A DNA stretch of 64,000 nucleotides. Origin: Intestinibaculum porci (lineage in GTDB: Bacteria > Bacillota_I > Bacilli_A > Erysipelotrichales > Coprobacillaceae). The stretch is from NCBI RefSeq assembly GCF_003925875.1, contig NZ_AP019309.1, positions 2,790,001 to 2,854,000 on the forward strand, read 5' to 3'. The notes beneath the pieces were generated by a model. The model made no database searches and was not told the origin of the DNA. It saw only the letters and a list, made by a program, of their open reading frames with translations. Both the position numbers and the translations under genes were made by a program. Shown piece after piece: positions 25,305 to 33,540 of the stretch. Positions within the stretch are counted from its first letter, which is position 1; every line of letters starts with the position of its first letter.

Positions 25305-28300
25305 TGCCTTTCAATAAAGAACAGCAGGCCGCTATCGATGCCCGCGGTAAAACCATTTTAGTTTCCGCCCCTGCCGGCAGCGGGAAAACCCGTATCTTAG
25401 TCTCCCGGATGGATAGTCTGATCAAAAATGATGGCTATGATATGCATGCCTTCCTCGTTTTAACATTCACTGATGCAGCCGGTCAGGAAATGAAGCAGCG
25501 ACTCAATATCCAGCTTCACGAAGATCTTCATGATCCTTCCCTAACTGAGAGTCAAAGAGCCCATATTCTCACCTGCATCGAGCAGCTGCCTCATGCTTAT
25601 ATGACAACCTTTGACTCATTCTGTAAATCACTCTTAGAGAAATATGGTTATCTCGTTGATGTCATGCCTGGCTTCAGCGTCGAAAGTACCCCTGACTTAT
25701 TAAAAAGTCAGATCTTAGATGAGTGTATTGAAACCTGGATTCACGAAGAGGCCTTCATTGATTATATGAAACGCCATAATACCCAGAATAACTTCGACAG
25801 CTTTAAGGAGTCCTTATTATCTTATGATAATACCACTAACTCTTATGTCAGCTTTGTCGATACCTTAGAAGCGTTCTATGAAAAATATTATCAATTTGAC
25901 GATATGAATGATGCGCAGATCTTTAAACTGATGCAGCCTTTATATGTCGAAAGTCTGCAGGATGCCATCAGCGCTTTTAATACCTTACAGATGTTCGCAG
26001 AAAAACATCACTTAGAGAGCTTTACCGCCGAAAATGAAGAGGGACTCTCCGTTGCTGGAAGTCTCTATAACTTCCTCAGTGAACACTTGCAGGCGTTCTC
26101 CCAGCCCCAGACCTATGATACTTTCAACAGTTTATTGGCGGATAAACCAATGAAAGCCCCGCGCATGGACTGGGACGGCGTAGAACCAGCGATCAGGAAA
26201 GAATTCACCAGTTTAAAAAACAATGTCTTAGCCCCTTATAAAAAGATGAAAGAAGACTTAGCCATTGAAGATGAAGAAGCCTTCAAAGAAATCTTACAGA
26301 TGTCCTACAAAGATATTTATTATATCTTAGGACGAGGCGGATTATTAGAACGCTTCCACGAAGCGTACAGCGCCGCTAAAAAGAAAAAAGGCATCTTAGA
26401 CTTCCATGACCTAGAAGCCTATGCGACCGCTTTATTAAGCGAAGACTTACCCGTCCTCGCTACTCTTAATAACACTTTTAAAGAAATCATGCTTGATGAA
26501 TATCAGGATACCAACCAGATTCAGGAAAACCTTGTCACCCGCATTGCCGGCCAGGCCGGCTTACCAGGCTACAAAGAAATTCCGATGTTCATGGTTGGCG
26601 ATATGAAACAATCGATCTATCGTTTCCGTCAGGCTGATCCGCGAATCTTCAAAGAAAAGTTTGATACTTATAAAGCTTATGATGAAGCGACTGATCAGGA
26701 TACACATATCCGTATTGATTTACGATTTAACTATCGTAGTGAAAAAGCCGTCCTGGATAGTATCAACTACATCTTTGATTCGATTATGGATACATCCATT
26801 GGCGGCCTGGAATACTATCGAGATGAATTTGCGATCTTACGTTATGATCATCAGGCCAAAGGTAAAACCTTAGCGGAGTTAGAACCGCTTCATGATTTTG
26901 ATTCCGAGATCCTCTTAGCGATGAATCATAATCATAAGGAACATACGAAATCCGAATTAGAAGCCCATATGGTAGCCCAGAAGATTCTCACCATGTGCCA
27001 TCAAGGCTATCACTATCGCGACTTCTGCGTGTTAATGCGTAATGCCTCTGACTTTATTACTTATAAGAAAGTCTTTGAAAGCTATGGCATCAATGCAAAT
27101 ATCACGTTATCTAAAGGCCTGTTAAGCGGGATTGAAGTTTTATCTATGAAAGCTTTACTGACAACGTTAGTGAATCCTTATGATGATATTGCGATGGTCA
27201 GTGTCTTACACAATCACTTTATCTTCTCGCAGTTTGATGAAAACAAACTGTTAGAAATCCGTCAGTTTGATGAGCCGATGCATTCCGTCTATGAGGACTT
27301 ATTGGCACATCGCGATGACTCACAGGTTGCCTCTTTCTTAGAAGCTTTTGAAACATTACGTAAATATACATACAGCCATTCACCTTATGAGATCCTCAAA
27401 GCCTGCTTTGAAGCAACTGGTTATCGTAACTTTGTGGCAGCCTTAATTAACGGCGAGCAGCGCGTGGCCAACTTAGATACCTTATTAGAATTAGCCCGCA
27501 GTGTCTCGGATGATTATCCATACCTTAAAGACTTTGTAGATTTCTTAGATAGCGGAATTGAAAAATCACCAGGTAAGATTTCCAGTGATGATACCAACGC
27601 CGTTGAATTCATGACGATTCATAAATCCAAAGGGTTACAGTTTAAAGTTGTCTTTGTATCCGGCTTACATCATCAGTTCAATGCGGCTGATGAACGTAAT
27701 AACTTACTGCTTGATCAGGATAAAGGCATCGCCTCGACGCTGCGTTTCTATAAAGACTCTAAAGAATATGGACAGGTCTTATGTGCCTTAGATCATCCCT
27801 ATCGCGCCCTCATTGGCAAATACATTCATAAAGAAGCGATCAATGAAGAAATGCGTATCTTATACGTTGCGTTAACCCGTGCTGAATCAAAACTTATTAT
27901 GACCGGGGTTCTTGATGATGAAAAGAAACTCTATAGCCTCGCTAAACAAGTTCAGGCCAATGATACTGATGAATCCGTTAAGGATGTTGTTTATAATCAT
28001 AAACTGCGCTCTTCTCGTAACTATTTAGACTGGATCCTCATGGCTTGTATGCGTCATGAAGATGTGATCAGCGATTTGGTGAACGCTTATCCTGATTTAG
28101 CGCCTGACTTAAAGTTAAATCGCAAGAAATTCGCTGGTTTATACAATGAACATACCCGTTTAGCACGTTTCCACTTAGCGATTTCCCATTATGATGATAT
28201 CTTTGCGAATGCCTCTACGATGAGTCATCCCCAGATTGCGAATCGCTATGAAGAAGTGGCTCCTTACTATACATATGCCTATCCTTATCCGGATCAGCAG

Positions 28301-28849
28301 CGCTCGGTCGCGGTCACTACTCTGCAGGCCTTAGAAGATGAAAAACACTTTGATTACCTCGATGGTGATACCCTGACAAGAGAAGAAGCAACCAGCTTAG
28401 GGACTCTCGTCCATAATGTCTTATCTTATTTATCATTTAAAAATGATAATATCAAAGACTTAATTGAAGCGTTAAACCAGGCCGGCATGTTTACTTCGCA
28501 GGAATATGCCTTAATCACAAACTATGCGCCGCATATTCAAAACTTCATCGAAAGTCCGATCTATCAGGAAGCAGCCTTAGCCAAGGCTATTTATAAAGAA
28601 AAGATGTTCCGCTTCAAAGAAGCTCAGGTTATTAATGGGATCTTCGACTTAGTCTTTGTCAGTGATGATCATATTACCGTCTTAGACTATAAAACAGATC
28701 ATATTTCTAAATCTAATAAAAAGTCTTCCCTCATTAAAAAACATCAGTTACAATTAGATTACTACAAGAAAGTATTACAGGAATACTTTCATCAGGATGT
28801 CAAAGGGTATGTTTATTACCTTGAGACAAATCAATGTGTGGAGGTCTAA
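25304..28849 (+). CDS. addA: AddA helicase-nuclease subunit
   Basis: A 1181-residue UvrD/Rep-family helicase with a C-terminal nuclease. Motifs in order: Walker A VSAPAGSGKTRILV (about residue 20), Walker B IMLDEYQDTNQIQ (about 396), GDMKQSIYRFRQADP, RFNYRS, VEFMTIHKSKGLQFK (about 770), LYVALTRAESKL, and the RecB-type nuclease residues in GIFDLVFV and VLDYKTDHI (about 1110-1130). Together with AddB it processes broken DNA ends and recognises Chi. The start overlaps the addB stop. Confidence 0.96.
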   Translation: MPFNKEQQAAIDARGKTILVSAPAGSGKTRILVSRMDSLIKNDGYDMHAFLVLTFTDAAGQEMKQRLNIQLHEDLHDPSLTESQRAHILTCIEQLPHAYMTTFDSFCKSLLEKYGYLVDVMPGFSVESTPDLLKSQILDECIETWIHEEAFIDYMKRHNTQNNFDSFKESLLSYDNTTNSYVSFVDTLEAFYEKYYQFDDMNDAQIFKLMQPLYVESLQDAISAFNTLQMFAEKHHLESFTAENEEGLSVAGSLYNFLSEHLQAFSQPQTYDTFNSLLADKPMKAPRMDWDGVEPAIRKEFTSLKNNVLAPYKKMKEDLAIEDEEAFKEILQMSYKDIYYILGRGGLLERFHEAYSAAKKKKGILDFHDLEAYATALLSEDLPVLATLNNTFKEIMLDEYQDTNQIQENLVTRIAGQAGLPGYKEIPMFMVGDMKQSIYRFRQADPRIFKEKFDTYKAYDEATDQDTHIRIDLRFNYRSEKAVLDSINYIFDSIMDTSIGGLEYYRDEFAILRYDHQAKGKTLAELEPLHDFDSEILLAMNHNHKEHTKSELEAHMVAQKILTMCHQGYHYRDFCVLMRNASDFITYKKVFESYGINANITLSKGLLSGIEVLSMKALLTTLVNPYDDIAMVSVLHNHFIFSQFDENKLLEIRQFDEPMHSVYEDLLAHRDDSQVASFLEAFETLRKYTYSHSPYEILKACFEATGYRNFVAALINGEQRVANLDTLLELARSVSDDYPYLKDFVDFLDSGIEKSPGKISSDDTNAVEFMTIHKSKGLQFKVVFVSGLHHQFNAADERNNLLLDQDKGIASTLRFYKDSKEYGQVLCALDHPYRALIGKYIHKEAINEEMRILYVALTRAESKLIMTGVLDDEKKLYSLAKQVQANDTDESVKDVVYNHKLRSSRNYLDWILMACMRHEDVISDLVNAYPDLAPDLKLNRKKFAGLYNEHTRLARFHLAISHYDDIFANASTMSHPQIANRYEEVAPYYTYAYPYPDQQRSVAVTTLQALEDEKHFDYLDGDTLTREEATSLGTLVHNVLSYLSFKNDNIKDLIEALNQAGMFTSQEYALITNYAPHIQNFIESPIYQEAALAKAIYKEKMFRFKEAQVINGIFDLVFVSDDHITVLDYKTDHISKSNKKSSLIKKHQLQLDYYKKVLQEYFHQDVKGYVYYLETNQCVEV

Positions 28850-28851
28850 AG

Positions 28852-29202
28852 ATGTTAGTCATGCAATATCCCAAATGTACAACATGTAAGAAAGCATTAA
28901 AATGGTTAGATAATCATGGCATCACCTATGAAAGCCGTGATATTAAAGAAAACAATCCCACCGCTGAGGAATTAAAAGACTGGTATCAGCGCAGCGGGAT
29001 GCCTTTAACGAAATTCTTCAATACTCGCGGCACCTTATATCGTGAGATGCACTTAAAAACCAAACTGCCAACAATGAGTGAAGAAGACATGATCCAGTTA
29101 TTAGCCACCGATGGTATGTTAGTGAAACGTCCGTTAGTCATCTTAGATGATCAGGTGCTCATTGGCTTTAATGAAAAAACATGGAGTGAAACGCTACTTT
29201 AA
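28852..29202 (+). CDS. ArsC/Spx-family thioredoxin-like protein
   Basis: A 116-residue protein from ATG 28852, 7 bases after GGAGG. It has the CxxC motif in YPKCTTCKKALKWL (residue 8-11), RDIKENNPTAEEL, the FNTRGTLYRE loop and RPLVILDDQVLIGF, all typical of the ArsC/YffB/Spx fold. It could be a glutaredoxin-like arsenate reductase homologue or a Spx-type regulator; the length and the RPLV region lean to the YffB/ArsC side. It is the last gene of the addBA operon. Confidence 0.8.
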   Translation: MLVMQYPKCTTCKKALKWLDNHGITYESRDIKENNPTAEELKDWYQRSGMPLTKFFNTRGTLYREMHLKTKLPTMSEEDMIQLLATDGMLVKRPLVILDDQVLIGFNEKTWSETLL

Positions 29203-29228
29203 AACCAGCTCGCTTGAGCTGGTTTTCC
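29200..29228. terminator. Bidirectional terminator after addBA
   Basis: Stem AAAACCAGCTC / GAGCTGGTTTT with loop GCTT, between convergent genes. Confidence 0.85.
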
Positions 29229-29939
29229 TTTACTTGACGGTTACTTTAATTTTTACTTTTACACCACTGACTGAGGCAATAATCGTCGTAGATCCTTTCT
29301 TTAGCCCCTTGATCCTGCCTTGCACAACCTTCGCAATCTTTTTATTCTGTGAGGTCCATTTCACTTTTCCATTACTTTGCGCCTTGATCTTAAGACTCTT
29401 CCCTTTTTTCAAAGTAACCTTTTTCTTATTCACCTTTAACATCGGTTTCTTTACATTCAATATATAAGTATAAGTATGACCATTGACTTTAGCCTCAATC
29501 TTCACTGTGCCATAGCCTTTGATCTTAACTTTACCTTTGCTTACTGTGGCCACTTTCTTATTACTTGTCTGCCATTTTACCTGCCCTTTTTCTGGCGCTT
29601 TGAGTGTAATATTCTTCTTCCCAATCACAGTTTTCTTAGTGCTCGTCGTATAAGCTTTGCCGGTCACCGGTTTAGTCACTGCCTTACTTTTAACCGATGA
29701 CGTCACCGTGTATTCACCGATGTATCTGCCTGCTTTTGAGTGATCGTCGAAGCTGCCGCAGGGGCTGGTGACGGATTGTCTGAAGATGTTTCTTTCACAA
29801 CTATCTTAGGTAATTTCGCAATTGCTTCAGTTTTAGTAGCGCCGCAGTCTTTACATGTATACGTGCGCACACCTTCCTGATCTTCCGTCGCTTCTTTCGT
29901 GACCGTCCCTTCATCCCATTCATGACTTTGCTGACTGCT

Positions 29940-30157
29940 CCCCACGGCAAGCCGTGGGGGTTCTCTGGCGGCATTCTGCAGAAGTCGTACAATCGCACGG
30001 CACTATTTCGCGAAGGAAACAGTGCGGACTTCAGCACATCTGTCTTTCTGCCGGAGCAGCTAACCTGACGGTCAAGCATCCCACTGGACACATTATCGGC
30101 CGTCTTTGTGCTTTCACACGGGAAACGCAGTCAGGTTCCCCTCGGCACTGAACATCT
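29940..30157 (-). ncRNA. Candidate omega (re) RNA region at the right end of the IS
   Basis: The 218 bases between the tnpB stop and the element's right end are GC-rich, structured and non-coding. They end in the hairpin CCCCACGGC / GCCGTGGGG exactly at the border. In TnpB systems the guide RNA comes from this position, with the guide being the flanking host sequence. The location is as expected; expression is not shown. Confidence 0.4.
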
Positions 30158-31780
30158 CTAAAATCTTATTCCGCTGTTCAACACCCGAATCTTATTCTTT
30201 ATAATCCAGCTGATCATAGCACGTTCCTTTGCGTACTTGTCACTGAATCCAGTAATGCATTTTGATTTGTCAATCGTCATGTTCACAGTATCAATACTGT
30301 AGAGCAGATATGAGGAATACCAGTCTCTCTGAACAGCCGTTCCGTCCGAAAGACTGTACATGCGCTGCGACAGCTCTTTTTTAATATAGCTGTCTGATGT
30401 GTGATCGTACTGGCTTGCACGATAGTTATTAGGAACTTCTATATAGCAGGCAAACTTTTGTTCTGCCTGCATCTGAAAATAGCCGGGGCATCTGTTCTTA
30501 ACAGACTTTCCAAACCGCTTCTTTCTGGTGCATCTGCCGTTTTTATCTGTGCCATCCTTTGTGGAGCGCTTCTGAAGCTTCTTCGTGTTCTTCGGCTCTG
30601 TTACAAAGATATCACCAAGGCTTCTCAGATGATTAACCTCCTCGTTAATAGCAAGATGCCTGTTGACCGCATTGATGCGGCAGAGCTCGGTATGCTTTGC
30701 TTTCAGCTTCATATATCTGCGGGAGAACTTCCATTTCTTGGGCCCTTTTCTGATCGTGCCGTCAGCGTTGTAGTTGTCAGGATTCGTAGCTCTTTTCGAC
30801 CTATCCATTGAGCGAAGGAGCAGACGCTCTTTTCTTTCATTCTCTGAGACAGAAGAGCCTCTTTCGGCAAGATTCCTAAGACCAACTTCAGTATCAGATG
30901 TATAGGCAATTGTCTGAGTGCCGATGTCACATCCTACAACGCCATGTCCCAGCTTATGTCTTCTGCATCCGAATCTGTTGTATTTTGTAACGGATCTGCC
31001 TTCGATTGTTATGTGAACGAAGACTCTCATTTTTCCTCTGATGACTGAGCATGACAAAGATACGTAACACGGTCTATATGTGCTGATAATTTCGCCGGAA
31101 GCATTCATCGCGCTGACTGCAGCTCTGTCGCTGGCTTCAGGATCGTTCATGTACGAAAGAACAGCACTGACTTCATCGCTTTCAAATCTGTCCTTTACCA
31201 GAACGCCAAATGTCATTCCATGAAACGAAAATGTCAGAGAGTCTTCCCTCGCTTTCATGATGATGCCTCTGTTAATCTGTTTTGCTCTGATGCATGGAAG
31301 ATCCCCACGCTTTGAAAAGTGAATGTCTTTTCCACCTGAATACAGGCATTTTTCAACTCCGCGCCACACATCCTCGGCTTTTGTGAGTCCGAATACTGCA
31401 TCAATGCCATACTTATTATCAAGAGGAACCATAGCCTTTCTGCAGAAGTCAAATGTAACATTATATGACTGCTGAAGCTCCTTTAGCTTTTTGGCAGCAG
31501 CCTTAAGACCGTCCTCGTCTTTAGCCGCCTTGCATTTCCCATATTCCCTGTTGAAATATCTGTATTTCTTTGTGCGTGTCAGCTGCTCAAGATTATTTTT
31601 CATAATTCCGACAAGTTCGTTGCCGGCTTTGCGCACAAGATCAGCATAGTGAAAAATTCTGCATCTGTCCTAGTAGGGGATATCCGCCTCAAGGACAAGA
31701 ACGTGTCTTGGCGAGTTTTTATGGTACTGGCGCAGCTGCTTTTGGTAATCTGTCAGCTTACATTTCTTTCTTTCTCTCAT
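30158..31780 (-). pseudogene. tnpB: TnpB-family RNA-guided nuclease gene with an in-frame amber stop
   Basis: The frame starts at ATG 31780, overlapping tnpA, and reads MRERKKCKLTDYQKQLRQYH before TAG at 31672-31670 (codon 37). It continues in the same frame to 30158, 540 codons in all. The RuvC-like residues are kept: Asp in VGCDIGTQTIAY, Glu in IFVTEPKN, Asp in VQRDWYSSYLL. The usual four-cysteine zinc finger between the second and third motifs is replaced by YRASQYDHTSDSYIKKELSQ. A GTG at 31636 could restart translation to give 492 residues without the N terminus. Either the gene is dead or a shortened form is made. Confidence 0.8.
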
Positions 31781-32189
31781 GGCTCTTCTGCTCCTCTATA
31801 TATTTTTGAACCGTCGTTTCGCTTATATGACCGACAGTTGATATAAAATATCCGTCAGACCACAGTTTCCCGCATTTCGCATAAAAACGCTTCAGTTTGG
31901 GAAAGGCTCTGAACATTTCAACTGCACTTAATGATTTGAGGGTTCTGACTATGTCGCACGGCGCTACAGTCTGGGGGCAGTCCACAAAAATATGAATGTG
32001 GTCAGGCATGACTTCCAGCGCTTTAATGCTGTAGCTGTATTTGCTGCAAATGTCTGCAAGTATTTTCTTGAGCATGTCTCCGGCTTCATCGCCGAGCACT
32101 GAATATCTGAATTTTGGGCACCATATAATATGGTACTGTGTCAGATACCGGCAGTGTGCTGCGCTGTGATACTGATCACCGTTTCTCAT
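31758..32189 (-). CDS. tnpA: IS200-type Y1 HUH transposase
   Basis: A 143-residue protein from ATG 32189 with the IS200/IS605 transposase pattern: YHIIWCPKFRYSVL near the start, the HUH metal motif in MPDHIHIFVDCP (about residue 60), LWSDGYFISTVGH, and the catalytic Tyr in VQKYIEEQ near the C terminus. It cuts and joins single-stranded DNA at the terminal hairpins. It appears intact. Its start overlaps the end of a small ribbon-helix-helix gene and its end overlaps tnpB, so all three are read from one promoter. Confidence 0.9.
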   Translation of the reverse strand: MRNGDQYHSAAHCRYLTQYHIIWCPKFRYSVLGDEAGDMLKKILADICSKYSYSIKALEVMPDHIHIFVDCPQTVAPCDIVRTLKSLSAVEMFRAFPKLKRFYAKCGKLWSDGYFISTVGHISETTVQKYIEEQKSHERKKEM

Positions 32190-32355
32190 CAGGATCACCA
32201 AGCTGGTACTTTTCCTGAATGCCTCTTCGCATCAGCTCAAGAAAAGTTACCTTCTTTCCTTCTTCAACTGAATAGATGCGAGCAATATTTTCAAGCTCGT
32301 CCTTCCATTCTTTGGGAATTGATATATTAACCTGAACGTTTTTTGATTTAGACAT
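32176..32355 (-). CDS. Small ribbon-helix-helix-like protein encoded in the IS, upstream of tnpA
   Basis: A 59-residue frame starting at ATG 32355, 7 bases after AAGGAGG, reading SKNVQVNISIPKEWKDELEN and then a second helix ending FLELMRRGIQEKYQ. The beta strand followed by two helices fits a ribbon-helix-helix DNA-binding fold. It ends 14 bases inside tnpA in another frame, so translation is probably coupled. It may repress the element's promoter. Such a gene is not part of the basic tnpA-tnpB pair. Confidence 0.7.
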   Translation of the reverse strand: MSKSKNVQVNISIPKEWKDELENIARIYSVEEGKKVTFLELMRRGIQEKYQLGDPDEKR

Positions 32356-32380
32356 AGCATATCCTCCTTAATCTATCTAT

Positions 32381-32409
32381 ATTATATAGCCTCTCTATAT
32401 GTCTGTCTA
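32381..32409 (-). promoter_or_regulatory. Promoter of the IS element genes
   Basis: Minus-strand TAGACA (32409-32404), 17 bases, TATAAT (32386-32381), 26 bases before the ribbon-helix-helix start codon. Confidence 0.65.
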
Positions 32410-32417
32410 CAAAATCA

Positions 32418-32468
32418 TAAAAAAAAGCGGCTTTCATCCCCACGGCAAGCCGTGGGGTTTTCGCCGCT
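32418..32468 (-). terminator. Left-end nested hairpin of the IS, terminator-like
   Basis: The terminal hairpin is enclosed by a second stem, AGCGGC / GCCGCT, followed on the minus strand by a run of eight T. It may both mark the left end for the transposase and block transcription entering from the host gene. Confidence 0.55.
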
Positions 32469-33514
32469 GATTTATAACCAATAATCTTTCCGCACAAATC
32501 ACAAACCTTATTATGATATGCACCTTGCGGCGCATAATGCGTCTTTTCGTGACTGCAGTATACCGTTAAGGCCGCATCCTGAGAAACTGTATAGCCGCCA
32601 AAAGTCGCCTGTGCCTGTAAAGTGGCCTCACGATTGCCTAAATTAGGATTTGCAATGAACGTTGACCCTTCAACGCGGCCTATTTCCGCATTAGCCTGCT
32701 ATGATGTCGTCGCCTCAACCGGTAAAGTGGTAACTCCATCCTTGAAGGTCAAAAAGGCTTTAATTTCCGGTAATGTAAGTGTTGCTCCGCTATTAACCTG
32801 TCCAGCGTAATAACTGTTAATGGTTAAGCCGGCAATCTGACTTTTTGGAATCGATAACGTTGCATGACTATATCATCACGAGCTGCGCTCTTCATTTCAC
32901 TTTGGCATGGAAAAGCACTAAAATCCTGAACCCAGCAGTCAACCCCATTAATGGTCACATGACCAATCCCAACGGACTGAAAGTCAGTCGCTAACACGTT
33001 ACGACGATGGCCCTGTCCGTCAAAAGGCTGATCTTCTTCCTTCCACTTTTCAAACGCCTCGGCAGCGTTAATGCCGGTGCCGGCCGCAATATTTTCACCA
33101 TGAAGTCTGTTACTTAAGGCAAAGATATCCTGTCCATCAGGCTGCTGATGAGCAAATAGGATGGCGATCTGTTTAGCCCGCGTCATCGCAATGCTTTCTA
33201 ATTCATCATCATAAGATAACGATGGCAATGCCCCCGTATCAGCTTTTGAACCATCTTCCTGGTAATACCAGGCGCCGGCATTACGCCAGTCATTCATCAT
33301 TTTTAACATCGACAATGCCTCACTTTGACTATAGGTAATGGTCGTCTTGACATCCATATTCTCATTCTCTTGAGCGTAAGCAGGCATACATACTGATAAA
33401 ACCATCAGTAAGCTGACGAGAAGTCCTATCCATTTCTTCATCTTGTTTTCTCCCTTGTTAGTCTTATTTTATCGCGATAAAGAAGCGGATACCACGAAAA
33501 TCATCGGACAGACG

Positions 33515-33540
33515 AAAAGAACGCCGGAGCGTTCTTTTAC
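33515..33540 (-). terminator. Terminator of the ABC exporter operon
   Basis: Minus-strand stem AAAGAACGC / GCGTTCTTT with a TCCG loop, overlapping the stop of the second ABC gene. Confidence 0.8.

Larger units (their letters stand above)
29940..32473 (-). mobile_element. IS200/IS605-family element (tnpA, tnpB, accessory RHH gene)
   Basis: The element carries a Y1 HUH transposase and a TnpB, with the same hairpin, CCCCACGGC-AA-GCCGTGGGG, at each end (29940-29959 and 32438-32457) and no target duplication. Borders were set by the host gene: removing 29940-32473 joins GGT TAT to AGC AGT and restores one frame (LCGKIIGYSSQQSHEW). The target on the minus strand is then 5' TTAT. There is one base of ambiguity because an A occurs at both junctions. 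Length is 2,534 bases. Confidence 0.85.
29230..33441 (-). pseudogene. Secreted CAP-domain/Ig-like surface protein, decayed and split by an IS element
   Basis: The 5' part (33441-32824) encodes a signal peptide (GLLVSLLMVLSVCMPAYA) and a CAP/SCP domain (LHGENIAAG, GHRRNVLA, VGIGHV, WVQDFSAF). It runs out of frame near 32865; the next frame continues IPKSQIAGLTINSYYAGQV and has a TAG at 32701-32699. After the IS element (29940-32473) the gene resumes with SSQQSHEWDEGTVTKEATED and a CKDCG motif, shifts frame again near 29705, and ends with two Lys-rich bacterial Ig-like (BIG2) repeats. Intact it would be about 560 residues. It was probably a cell-wall-interacting secreted protein; at least three lesions besides the IS show it is dead. 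Confidence 0.85.

Noticed and set aside
29801-30151. Frames on both strands at the right end of the IS
   Set aside because: They cross the IS border into the broken host gene in the wrong frame; they are chance frames in GC-rich structured DNA.
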